From a virus, in IMG/VR virus record IMGVR_UViG_3300045049_000096, positions 1 to 40,048 of that record: a DNA stretch of 40,048 nucleotides; one strand, given 5' to 3'. The notes under the pieces are model-generated. The model saw only the letters and a list, made by a program, of their open reading frames with translations, was not told the origin of the DNA and searched no databases. Of this stretch, positions 1-7,145 are shown piece by piece. Each line of letters begins with the position of its first letter. Position 1 is the stretch's first letter. The position numbers were made by a program, and so were the translations under genes.

Positions 1-1772
1 AAGACGGCAACGGCAAGCCGATCATGGAATCGTCGCCGCTGTACATCCGCAAGGATTTCGCGGGCCCGCTCAAGGCCGTTTTCACGGGCGAGCAGAATGC
101 GATCTACCGCGGCCTCATGAACCTGAAAGGCGCCGTTACCAGCGTCATCATGCTGTCGCCGCTGACGCACAACCTCGTCATCTGGGGAAAGGCCATGCCG
201 ACGATGATTTCGACCATGGGATGGAAGAACAACCTGAAGAATTCGTTCTTCGGCATTCACGGCTACGTGGTCGGCAACCGCGCGCGCCAGGACCACGCGC
301 TGATGAACGAGCTTGTCGAGGCCGGGCTGGTGCCCGTGTCCGGGCGCGGCATGACGGAAGACGCCGCCGCGATCGCCAACGGCATCGAGCCGGGCCGGTC
401 GCTGACGGCGAAGGCCATCGGCGCCGTGTTCGACGTGGCCAGCCCGAAGGCGGGCGACGCCGCGCGCCGCGCCGTCGATGCGGCCGGCGAGTTCTGGCAC
501 GAAAAACTGCTGTGGGACCGCGTGGCCGACCTACAGGCCGGCATGGCGGTCATGATGCGCACGTCGCTGATGGACAAGGGCGTCGACCAGTACACGGCCA
601 ACCGCATCGCCACGCATTTCGCGAACCGCTACGCCGGCATGATCCCGCACGAAGCCATGAGCGAAGGAGCGCACATGCTGCTGAACCTTTCGCTGTTTTC
701 GAAGTCGTTCACGATGACGAACCTCGGCGCCTACAAGGACGTGCTGGCCGGGCTGCCGAAAGACGTGCGCGCGCAGATCCAGACGCGCACGTTCGAGATG
801 CAGCGCGCGCTCGGCAAGAACGAAGACGAGGCGAACCAGGCCGCCGGCCGCGCGCTGTCGGAAGCGCAGAAGATCGCGCGCAAGAAGGCGCTGGCCGTTC
901 TGGTGCTGGACATCGGCGCCATGACGACGGCCGCGTCGCTGGCGCAGGCGCTGTGGCAGGGACAGACCGGGCAGCAGATCGCCGACGACCTGAAGGAGCG
1001 CCTGGCAAAGCTGGGGCTGCATTTCAAAGACGATCCGCTGGCCGTGCTGATACACCCGCTCGACTCGCTCGGCAGCCTGTCGCAGACAGCCGACAACCCG
1101 CACGGGAAAGAAGACCGCGTGCGCGTGGGCGAGGACGAGCAGGGCAACAGCTACTACATGCGCCTGCCGGTCGGCAAGGTCGGCGAGGAGATCAAGCAGT
1201 ACGGCAACCTCGTCACTGGCATGCACCTGGCGCACAACAAGATGTCGACCTTCATGCGCCCGATCGCTGACCTGACAGCGAACGAGGATTTCACCGGCAA
1301 GCGCATCATCAATCCGGACGACAACATCGTGAAGCAGGCGGCCGCGTTTGCCGCCTACTGGGTGAAATCGCAGATGCCGATGGAAGAAATGAAGTCGGCC
1401 GCGCACCTGGCCACCGGCACGGCCGACCACATGGACAAGCTGAAGTTGCTGGGCATGGCGACGGGCCTGTCCGTGAGCAAGCTGGCCGGCGGCGATGAGG
1501 TGGCAGAGATGCGTTATCAGAACCGCGAGCAACAGGCGAAGCTGCGCGACGTGCTGCCGGATGCGCGCGAGGCCGTGCGCCGCGGCGACGTCGACAAGGC
1601 ACAGCAGATCCTGGAGGATGCCGGCCAGACGCCGAAGGAGGCAATGCGCATCCTGAGCCAGATCGACAACCCGGACCGCATCAGCCAGTCGCAGCGCCGC
1701 AAGTTCTACCAGCATGCTACCGACGAGGAACGCGAGCGCATCGAGCGCATGCGCGCCCGCGCCGGGCAGTAA
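1..1772 (+). CDS. C-terminal part of a very large virion-associated (probably ejected) protein, partial
   Basis: The frame is open through the left edge of the window (codons in frame from position 3) and stops at 1770-1772, so at least 589 residues of a longer protein are seen. It is mostly helical and charged, with a hydrophobic stretch near the start (around TSVIMLSPLTHNLVIW) and another in the middle (around ALAVLVLDIGAMTTAASLAQAL). I recognise no catalytic motif here. Podophages of the Bcep22 type carry a giant virion protein of several thousand residues late in the structural operon, and the sequence style fits that class; this assignment is an inference. A terminator hairpin follows directly, so this is the last gene of its transcript. 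Confidence 0.6.
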   Translation, partial: DGNGKPIMESSPLYIRKDFAGPLKAVFTGEQNAIYRGLMNLKGAVTSVIMLSPLTHNLVIWGKAMPTMISTMGWKNNLKNSFFGIHGYVVGNRARQDHALMNELVEAGLVPVSGRGMTEDAAAIANGIEPGRSLTAKAIGAVFDVASPKAGDAARRAVDAAGEFWHEKLLWDRVADLQAGMAVMMRTSLMDKGVDQYTANRIATHFANRYAGMIPHEAMSEGAHMLLNLSLFSKSFTMTNLGAYKDVLAGLPKDVRAQIQTRTFEMQRALGKNEDEANQAAGRALSEAQKIARKKALAVLVLDIGAMTTAASLAQALWQGQTGQQIADDLKERLAKLGLHFKDDPLAVLIHPLDSLGSLSQTADNPHGKEDRVRVGEDEQGNSYYMRLPVGKVGEEIKQYGNLVTGMHLAHNKMSTFMRPIADLTANEDFTGKRIINPDDNIVKQAAAFAAYWVKSQMPMEEMKSAAHLATGTADHMDKLKLLGMATGLSVSKLAGGDEVAEMRYQNREQQAKLRDVLPDAREAVRRGDVDKAQQILEDAGQTPKEAMRILSQIDNPDRISQSQRRKFYQHATDEERERIERMRARAGQ

Positions 1773-1776
1773 AAGG

Positions 1777-1812
1777 AAAGGCCCGATACCGCCATGCCGA
1801 TATCGGGCCTTT
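1777..1812. terminator. Bidirectional intrinsic terminator between converging operons
   Basis: A perfect 12-bp stem (AAAGGCCCGATA at 1777-1788 with its complement at 1801-1812) encloses a 12-nt loop. It starts 5 bases after the stop of the left-edge gene. The A/T ends of the stem give a T-rich run on both strands, so it can stop the late transcript from the left and the early minus-strand transcript from the right. Confidence 0.8.
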
Positions 1813-1960
1813 GTCTTGTGGTGGCCGGTGCTAATCTCCGGCTTTGGCCTGAACTACGCCCCCGTTGGGACCGACGCGGGCCGACTCCGCGCGACCTCCC
1901 TGCATGTGCAGGGCATTCTGTTTTTTGTCGGCGACCACGCTTTGCACACTTCGCTGCGCA
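1813..1960. other. Noncoding gap between converging operons, with a short hairpin
   Basis: No convincing gene is seen on either strand. The only structure is a 7-bp inverted repeat, CCCTGCA (1898-1904) and TGCAGGG (1907-1913), followed on the + strand by TTTTTT at 1921-1926. It could be a second weak terminator, although the T run starts seven bases after the stem and the loop is only two bases. Confidence 0.35.
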
Positions 1961-2056
1961 TCAGCACTGCGCATTCACCACATGGAAGCGATCCTGTTTG
2001 CCACGACGGCTTATAGCTTTCGCAGCGCGGGCCTTACGTTTTACAGTCGCTTTCAT
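1961..2056 (-). CDS. Possible 31-residue basic peptide at the end of the early minus operon
   Basis: A short frame starts with ATG at 2056-2054, has AGGA about six bases upstream and stops with TGA at 1963-1961. The peptide starts MKATVKRKARAAKAISRRGK and ends in HVVNAQC, with about eleven Lys/Arg residues in its first 23. It lies 59 bases after the NinB stop and in the same direction, so it could be the last gene of that operon. The Shine-Dalgarno match and the strong charge bias favour a real small gene; the shortness and lack of a recognised family argue for caution. A nucleic-acid-binding role would be a guess. Confidence 0.4.
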   Translation of the reverse strand: MKATVKRKARAAKAISRRGKQDRFHVVNAQC

Positions 2057-2115
2057 GTAGTTCCTGGCTGTTTCGCAATCCCCGCCCGCCAGGACTCGGG
2101 GCACCACGCAGGCAC

Positions 2116-2613
2116 CTAGTCTGCCGTGCTATCGGTCTTTCTGTCAAGCATTGTTCGGATTACCCGCTGCGCCGGTTCGCGCCATACAACGCCCCGATCT
2201 GATCCGAATGCAAACAGGTACTCGATAAAATTGTTCGCCTGCGAGCGCGAAAACCGCCGCGTCTGCGCGCCCAGCGCGACGATTTCTTCATCTAGCCCCT
2301 CGACCAGTTCGACCTGGTCCGGAAACGGATCGGGCTCGCCCTGGCCTTTCGCATCCATCTTCATCACGTTCACGAACGCCTCGACCAGAAGGCGCTTCCA
2401 GCTGCGCGCCGTGTACTTGCGGCCGTTGAATTTACACTGCTGCGCGATGTCGCCGATCATCGCGTGGTAGCGCTTTTCCATCGGCCGCGACTTCCCGGCC
2501 GCTTCGACGATGATCGTCGTGCCGACGGAATTGGTGCTGATGATGTCCGTCATCAGCTTGATCAGTCCCTGGCGAGAGTTTTCCGTGATCAGGAATTCGC
2601 GGCGTTTCATCAT
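2116..2613 (-). CDS. ninB: NinB-family recombination protein
   Basis: The 165-residue product matches the phage NinB (lambda Orf) family in length and pattern: a central region reading KRYHAMIGDIAQQ, then NGRKYTARSWKRLL, and a C-terminal part with SRSQANNFIEYLFAFGSDRG. NinB-type proteins bind single-stranded DNA and SSB and assist phage recombination in place of host RecFOR. The start is the first of two adjacent ATG codons; it overlaps the TGA of the upstream gene as ATGA and has AGAGG upstream. It lies at the far end of the operon that begins with the ERF annealase and the YqaJ exonuclease, consistent with a recombination role. Confidence 0.85.
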   Translation of the reverse strand: MMKRREFLITENSRQGLIKLMTDIISTNSVGTTIIVEAAGKSRPMEKRYHAMIGDIAQQCKFNGRKYTARSWKRLLVEAFVNVMKMDAKGQGEPDPFPDQVELVEGLDEEIVALGAQTRRFSRSQANNFIEYLFAFGSDRGVVWREPAQRVIRTMLDRKTDSTAD

Positions 2614-2894
2614 GATGTTCCTCTGGGGCCGGCACCGACCGCGATAATGTAGGTTCCATCTCCACGGTCAACAATCGCACATGGAACACGCGTTACCATG
2701 CGAACCTTAAAGCCATCGAGAAATTCAAGGTCCATCGGAACGCCAGCCGCGCGCAGCAACCACATCCTTTCTGCTGGTGTTAGGTCTGCCGCCTTCGTGC
2801 CGACAACAGGTTTAGCAAACATGCTGGCATGAACATCAGCGATTGGATCGCCATCAAATCCATTTGTTGGAAGAAGCTTGTCGTAATCGTTCAT
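2610..2894 (-). CDS. Hypothetical protein, 94 residues
   Basis: The frame overlaps both neighbours by four bases (ATGA at each junction), which strongly supports a real, translationally coupled gene. The product has an acidic N-terminus, a central part reading LTPAERMWLLRAAGVPMD and a C-terminal segment rich in beta-type residues (VRMVTRVPCAIVDRGDGTYIIAV by pattern). I recognise no family. It sits between the mosaic accessory protein and NinB, so it could be accessory or recombination-linked; nothing in the sequence decides this. Confidence 0.7.
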   Translation of the reverse strand: MNDYDKLLPTNGFDGDPIADVHASMFAKPVVGTKAADLTPAERMWLLRAAGVPMDLEFLDGFKVRMVTRVPCAIVDRGDGTYIIAVGAGPRGTS

Positions 2895-4447
2895 GCTTCG
2901 TCACCCTGCCGGCTTGCCGCCATTGCCGCATCGATGGCTTCGCGCAGGGTCTTTTCCTGTGCCAGCGGTGCCCATACGTCGCTGATGCGCCAGTCTCCGG
3001 TACTTTCAAACCGGTACGTTTGCGCGTGGTTCTGTTCCAGCCAATCCAGCCGGGCCGCATCCGTTGCGTCTGCCGCGCTGGTGGCGCCGTAGGTGTACTC
3101 CTGCCCGCCGCCTTTCAGTAAGAAGTCATGCACGGCGTATGCGTCCTCGCGCTGGTTGAACTTTAGGACGATGGTCCGTCCTTCGCCGCCGTTGCTTTCC
3201 AATGTGACGAAAGCCTTGCTCAGTTCAGCCAGCAGCCCGCCCGCACTGGCAGCGTCAGCTTTCCCCGTCGCGCTGGTGGCGAGCGAGTGGCGCGGGGCGA
3301 GAGCTGCTAACAGGACGCTGGCGCGCTGGTTAACCCATTCGTCCGACTTTGCGATTTCAGCGCCGCGAGACAGTTCCTCAAGCGCGGCCAGAACTTCGAC
3401 CAAGGGGCGTACTTCGCCCTCGCCCGCAGTGGTTCTTCTTTCGGCATCTCGGGTAGCAGCATCAAAATCGGGCCAATTTGCCTTCAGATAGCCCGCGTCC
3501 TCGGTGTTCCACGCTTTCAGGAACGACACGGCAGCGTCATCGTTTTCGTTCTCGGCCAGTTCCAGCGCGAACTTGATGGCCTGCGCCCCCGTCGCGTCGG
3601 AAGGCGAGACAGCGGCAGAGGCGGCGTAGACCGGGATGGTTGCGCCCGCTATCTCGTCCGCGTTCGGCCAGATGTTCGACGGCATGCCGATGCGGTGTGC
3701 TTTCAATTCAGCCAGCGCGTGCGGGGTCAGGTAGCCGAGCGGCGCTGCGTCCTGCTGTGCATGCGCCGCCTCAGGTGCAGCCAAGATGGCGCGTGCGCGG
3801 TCAGGCATGTCGGCGGACAGGTAGCCCTCGCTGATCTGGCGAACAAGCGCCCACATCTCCGCAGTCGGGGCCGGCGCATGGCACACAGGCGCGGGAGCGG
3901 TAGCACGACCCAGCGCATCAATCGCGGCGGCTGTCACGTTCTCGATGATGTTGTCGTCCTCGTCGGCCGGTGAAAAATCATCCTCACTCATCGTACCAAC
4001 GCTCCAAGCGCTCCACACGCGGCCACAGTAATAAAGGCCCGTCAGCGCACCAGCAACCGCGTCACGCATGCGCTGGCGTGTTTCCTCGTCGGCCGCCACC
4101 ACTGGTGCATCAGCTTGGTCGATAGCGGGCGATACCTGTCCGATAGGGTGGGCGGCACGGGCTTTCCATGCTTCCCACGCCATATCGGTAGTCACGCGAA
4201 CATAACCTTCTTTGTATCGATCAAGATCCGCAACCATGAACGGCGCATTTTCTCGGCTGGCCCATGCTTCAAACATCTGCCGCTCATCCGCTGCCGGTGC
4301 ATCTGCTGCAGCCCGGCGAGCGAGGGCGATCAGGGCGAGCGCTTCATCAGCGGAAAGCGACAAGCCGCCGTTGAAGCGGTTGCGCGCCAGTGCTTCCAGA
4401 TTGTCCAGGTCGATGCCTGCCGGTGCGTGATTGGTGGTGTTGGTCAT
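2891..4447 (-). CDS. Mosaic accessory protein with constant boxes (copy 1)
   Basis: The 518-residue protein is a patchwork. Short boxes such as APAGIDLD, LARRAAADAPA, AHPIGQVSPAIDQ, APVCHAPA, AHAQQDAA and AAVSPSDATG recur in the same order in the + strand gene at 20573-21829, but the segments between them differ. The box DNA reads as identical in the two genes at 4401-4426, 4288-4327, 4116-4153, 3869-3895, 3742-3766 and 3587-3616. The C-terminus has ATSAADATDAARLDWLE and ends in an AMAASR tail also found in the other copy. This layout resembles the modular Ead/Ea22-like accessory proteins of phages, but I cannot assign a function. The start overlaps the upstream TGA as ATGA. Confidence 0.8.
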   Translation of the reverse strand: MTNTTNHAPAGIDLDNLEALARNRFNGGLSLSADEALALIALARRAAADAPAADERQMFEAWASRENAPFMVADLDRYKEGYVRVTTDMAWEAWKARAAHPIGQVSPAIDQADAPVVAADEETRQRMRDAVAGALTGLYYCGRVWSAWSVGTMSEDDFSPADEDDNIIENVTAAAIDALGRATAPAPVCHAPAPTAEMWALVRQISEGYLSADMPDRARAILAAPEAAHAQQDAAPLGYLTPHALAELKAHRIGMPSNIWPNADEIAGATIPVYAASAAVSPSDATGAQAIKFALELAENENDDAAVSFLKAWNTEDAGYLKANWPDFDAATRDAERRTTAGEGEVRPLVEVLAALEELSRGAEIAKSDEWVNQRASVLLAALAPRHSLATSATGKADAASAGGLLAELSKAFVTLESNGGEGRTIVLKFNQREDAYAVHDFLLKGGGQEYTYGATSAADATDAARLDWLEQNHAQTYRFESTGDWRISDVWAPLAQEKTLREAIDAAMAASRQGDEA

Positions 4448-5208
4448 GCTGCTTGCTCCATGAATAGTTGTTGTTGTGCGGGAGTTGCTACCTGAATGAG
4501 TTCGCCGGCATCAAGCTGCGCAAAGCGGCTCCATTGCTGTGCCATTGCCTCTGCCATGCCGGGGAACGAGCGGCTACGCTCGCGCCAGCGGTCGGGTCCC
4601 GGCGATGCCAGATGCACTGCCGACCATTCCTTATGCTCCTGCGTGCCTTTCTTCGGCGGCGTCAGGCGGTTGGTGGCGACCAAATGCGGCAGGCCTTCCA
4701 GCTCAAACCCGGTGGCCTTAAAGAATGGATCACCGAACCACCACGGCTGAACAACCTGGCGCGGGCCGGGCTGGATCAGGGCGCGCGCATGGCAGTGCAT
4801 GATCGGGTTTTCGATGGCTTTGCCCTTGCGCATCTTCGCCCGCTTGAAAAGCTTGTAGAACTCGGCACCCTTGTGCAGCTCGTCCCACATGAATTCCAGG
4901 CGCTCCTTCTCAGTCATCTTTTCGTAGGCGGCGACCACCTCGGCTGGGTACTGCCACGGCGCCAGTTTCTTTGGCGGCTTGTCCAGCCAGCGCACGCCGG
5001 CATTCGTCAGCCGGGTACAGGTCGGGTGGAAAATTCCAATGTCCCAGTCCCCGTCGAGTACATCGCGCACATCCCCCTGGTAGTGCGGGCCGGGGCGCTC
5101 GGTTGGCAGGAGGTCGCAGCTCATTGCCATCACGCCGGCACGGATGAGCGCATCCCGCACAATGCCCGACGACTCGCAGCCGACAAGCGCGGTCAGTGGC
5201 TTACGCAT
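4444..5208 (-). CDS. Cytosine-C5-methyltransferase-like protein (copy 1)
   Basis: The 254-residue product starts MRKPLTALVGCESSG and looks like a short C5-methyltransferase core: a SAM-type loop (VGCESSGIVRDA, residues 9-20), an acidic strand end (SCDLL), a motif-IV-like HPTCTRLTNAG (61-71) and a motif-VI-like IENPIMH. The usual Pro-Pro-Cys is Pro-Thr-Cys here, and no obvious target-recognition domain follows, so activity is uncertain. The start at 5208 has GGGAG upstream and matches the start of the + strand paralogue at 19875; the longer in-frame extension to 5259 is not needed. It has an insert of about 20 residues after residue 80 that the paralogue lacks. The stop overlaps the next start. 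Confidence 0.75.
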   Translation of the reverse strand: MRKPLTALVGCESSGIVRDALIRAGVMAMSCDLLPTERPGPHYQGDVRDVLDGDWDIGIFHPTCTRLTNAGVRWLDKPPKKLAPWQYPAEVVAAYEKMTEKERLEFMWDELHKGAEFYKLFKRAKMRKGKAIENPIMHCHARALIQPGPRQVVQPWWFGDPFFKATGFELEGLPHLVATNRLTPPKKGTQEHKEWSAVHLASPGPDRWRERSRSFPGMAEAMAQQWSRFAQLDAGELIQVATPAQQQLFMEQAA

Positions 5209-5512
5209 CGCCGCTCCCACGTTGGCCGTTCTCATTGCTGGCGGCCTGGACCTTTTCAACCAGCACCGGGATCGGGGAACCCATCCCGACCAACCTTTCC
5301 ATTGCCCGGCTCACCGTCTGCAACTGCTGCAGGGCGTGGTAGGCCAGCATGGAATACGTATCCTCGGCAGACAGGCCGCCAATGCGCGCAGTCATCATCA
5401 CTTGGCGCGCGACAGGAATAATCTGCTGCGCTTTCTCGATTGCCGCGCGCATCTCGGCCGGCGTGGTTGCCACATCCAGCGGCGCGAATACATCAGCTTG
5501 CATCCAGTTCAT
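5201..5512 (-). CDS. Hypothetical helical protein, 103 residues
   Basis: I choose ATG at 5512 (MNWMQADVFAP) because GGAG lies nine bases upstream; an in-frame ATG at 5521 has the same GGAG almost touching it. The product is predicted largely helical (TPAEMRAAIEKAQQIIPVARQ, AYHALQQLQTVSRAMERL). Its end, ENGQRGSGDA, nearly equals the end (ENGHRGSGDA) of the otherwise unrelated protein at 19286-19882, because the DNA around this junction (5198-5233) is shared with 19850-19885 at 34 of 36 bases. It overlaps the methyltransferase-like gene by eight bases. Function unknown. Confidence 0.65.
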   Translation of the reverse strand: MNWMQADVFAPLDVATTPAEMRAAIEKAQQIIPVARQVMMTARIGGLSAEDTYSMLAYHALQQLQTVSRAMERLVGMGSPIPVLVEKVQAASNENGQRGSGDA

Positions 5513-5774
5513 TTTCTTCATCTCCAGTAATTTCCAGTTGGCGCGGATCGGATTTGACGGCCACGTAGACGACGTGGTCGCGTTCGCAATTCGGCAGTTC
5601 GGCAAGCGCTGCCAGTTCGGCGACGCGGTTGCACACGCGCGCCCACTGGCCATCAAACAGGCAGCCGCGGCATGATTTACGCGCCGGCGCGGCCGTGAAC
5701 CGCATCTTGTCCGGCTCCATGTCGACCTCGGCACGCGGGCCGCGCCATTTCTCGATGCTGACATATCGGGTCAT
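5493..5774 (-). CDS. Small Cys-containing protein, 93 residues
   Basis: The start ATG overlaps the upstream TGA as ATGA. The middle holds three or four cysteines, SCRGCLFDGQWARVC and then LPNCE, spaced as in small zinc-binding phage proteins; the + strand gene at 10567 has a similar CxxC...C...C pattern. The C-terminus is acidic (GDEENELDAS). It overlaps the following gene by 20 bases. Metal binding is plausible but unproven, and I do not recognise the family. Confidence 0.7.
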   Translation of the reverse strand: MTRYVSIEKWRGPRAEVDMEPDKMRFTAAPARKSCRGCLFDGQWARVCNRVAELAALAELPNCERDHVVYVAVKSDPRQLEITGDEENELDAS

Positions 5775-6241
5775 GGCAGCGCATCAGCCGACGGCATCGG
5801 GCCCAGCGATGCGAACCAGGATGACGGGCCTGCCGCGCGCGCCGCCTCGATCGTTTGATACGTCAGTTCGCGCGAGCGGCCCGGCATCGCGTTGCCCTCG
5901 ATCGGCCCGCGCTTGCCCGGCGCGCGTCCTTCCTCGATGCAGCGCTGGCGATACGCTTCCTGGTGCTCGGCCTGCGAGCGGCCGCGCGGCCGCGGCGGGC
6001 TCTCGCCCTGCCCCTTGACCCAGACAGGAACACAGCCAGGATACGGCGTCCAGCCGACGATGTGCGCGCGCTGGTTCATCTCCAGCCGCGCCAGATGGTC
6101 GCGCACGCGCGGCAGCGACATCTTCGTGATGCGCGCGATGTGCTCGGGCGTCCAGCTGCGCCGGCGAATCGCTTCCTGCAGGTCGACCGCGGCCGGATCT
6201 TGCAGCGTATTGAACACGTCTTCGATTCTGCTTTTACTCAT
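5771..6241 (-). CDS. Winged-helix DNA-binding protein, paralogue 1 of 3
   Basis: The 156-residue product has a helix-turn-helix part (TPEHIARITKMSLPRVRDHL, then ARLEMNQRAHIVGW) followed by a strand motif VPVWVKGQGE and a basic tail rich in Arg. The same order of helix-turn-helix, His/Trp strand, PVW(V/I)xGxG and basic tail is found in the next two genes upstream, so the three are paralogues. The start at 6241 is chosen because it overlaps the upstream TGA as ATGA and has GGAAGG before it. Such proteins could act as transcription regulators or replication accessory factors; which is not visible. Confidence 0.75.
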   Translation of the reverse strand: MSKSRIEDVFNTLQDPAAVDLQEAIRRRSWTPEHIARITKMSLPRVRDHLARLEMNQRAHIVGWTPYPGCVPVWVKGQGESPPRPRGRSQAEHQEAYRQRCIEEGRAPGKRGPIEGNAMPGRSRELTYQTIEAARAAGPSSWFASLGPMPSADALP

Positions 6242-6696
6242 TTTCCAATTCCTTCCAGTGGCGTGAGCCACGTCACAGGGTTGATGCGAGATGCCTTTGC
6301 GCGCTCATCGGCCAGCGCCAGCGCCACCTGGCCGGCATACCGCTCATCGAAACTGTTCCCCTTCTTCGCGTTCTTGATCGCGCGGGTGATGCGCTTTCTG
6401 TGCGTGCGGCTGTATTCCTTCGACGGTCGGCGATCAGGCTCCTCGGCATGCTCGCCAGGCCCGATGATCCAGACCGGTGCGGCGCGGCCCGTGGTCTGGT
6501 TCCAGTGCGCAATGTGCGCCTTGCCCTCCTCGTGCAGAATTCTCAGGTAGCGACACACCGATGCGCTGCACATGCCTGTCTTTTTCATCAAGTCGGCCTT
6601 CGTTCCGATGGCGCCGCGCTTCCACTTCGGCAGATCGAAAATACTGGCGTTCGGCAGCACGGCCAGAACCTCGTCTTTCCTGCTTGGCGGCGGCAT
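6238..6696 (-). CDS. Winged-helix DNA-binding protein, paralogue 2 of 3
   Basis: The 152-residue product starts MPPPSRKDEVLAVLP; the ATG at 6696 shares one base with the upstream stop (TAATG), a typical coupling. The winged helix reads TKADLMKKTGMCSASVCRYL, then RILHEEGKAHIAHW and PVWIIGPGEHAEEP. It is followed by a basic stretch (EYSRTHRKRITRAIKNAKKG) and a helical C-terminus. The match to paralogue 3 is strongest over the recognition helix, the wing and the THRK motif. Function is inferred only from the fold. Confidence 0.75.
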   Translation of the reverse strand: MPPPSRKDEVLAVLPNASIFDLPKWKRGAIGTKADLMKKTGMCSASVCRYLRILHEEGKAHIAHWNQTTGRAAPVWIIGPGEHAEEPDRRPSKEYSRTHRKRITRAIKNAKKGNSFDERYAGQVALALADERAKASRINPVTWLTPLEGIGK

Positions 6697-7145
6697 TACG
6701 CACCTATTCCCAGCGGTGCAGCCCAGGCCTGGCCCTTGCGCCGCGCATAGTTCTTGCGGTGCGTATGGCGCCTGTATTCCGCCAGTTTTTTCTTGCTGGG
6801 CTTGGGCGCATGCCGGCCGGCGCCGGCGACCCAAACCGGGCGGAACGATGCCCCTGTCACCGTCGGCGGATCGTAGTAGCCGATCCGCGCGCGCCCGGCT
6901 TCATGTAGGCGCTTCAGCACTGAGGCAATGCTATTGAGTGTCATGCCCGTTTTCTCCGACAGAATCTTCTGGCGCGCTGGCAAAAGCTCCTCGACCATGT
7001 CCATGTTTTGCAACTGCACCCGCACGCTCGGGTTTGCGCGGCGCCACTTCTCATAACAGTTGATGCACATGCCTCGCCCGCGGACGGGCCGACTGCACCC
7101 GTCCACCTTGCACATGCGAGGCGCCACCACAGCGGCGCCGGCCAT
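6696..7145 (-). CDS. Zinc-finger plus winged-helix protein, paralogue 3 of 3
   Basis: The 149-residue product adds a small N-terminal finger (CKVDGCSRPVRGRGMCINC, four Cys in a CX4CX9CX2C-like order) to the winged helix shared with its two downstream neighbours (SEKTGMTLNSIASVLKRLHE, then GRARIGYY and FRPVWVAGAGRHAP). The tail is basic (YRRHTHRKNYARR). The ATG at 7145 overlaps the upstream TGA as TGATG with GGAG about ten bases before; a GTG one codon earlier is also possible. It is the promoter-proximal member of the triplet. Confidence 0.75.
   Translation of the reverse strand: MAGAAVVAPRMCKVDGCSRPVRGRGMCINCYEKWRRANPSVRVQLQNMDMVEELLPARQKILSEKTGMTLNSIASVLKRLHEAGRARIGYYDPPTVTGASFRPVWVAGAGRHAPKPSKKKLAEYRRHTHRKNYARRKGQAWAAPLGIGA

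Noticed and set aside
2040-2115. Possible tRNA in the GC-rich gap after the NinB gene
   Set aside because: No TTCGA-type T arm or acceptor pairing is found on either strand; the region is better explained by a short peptide gene.
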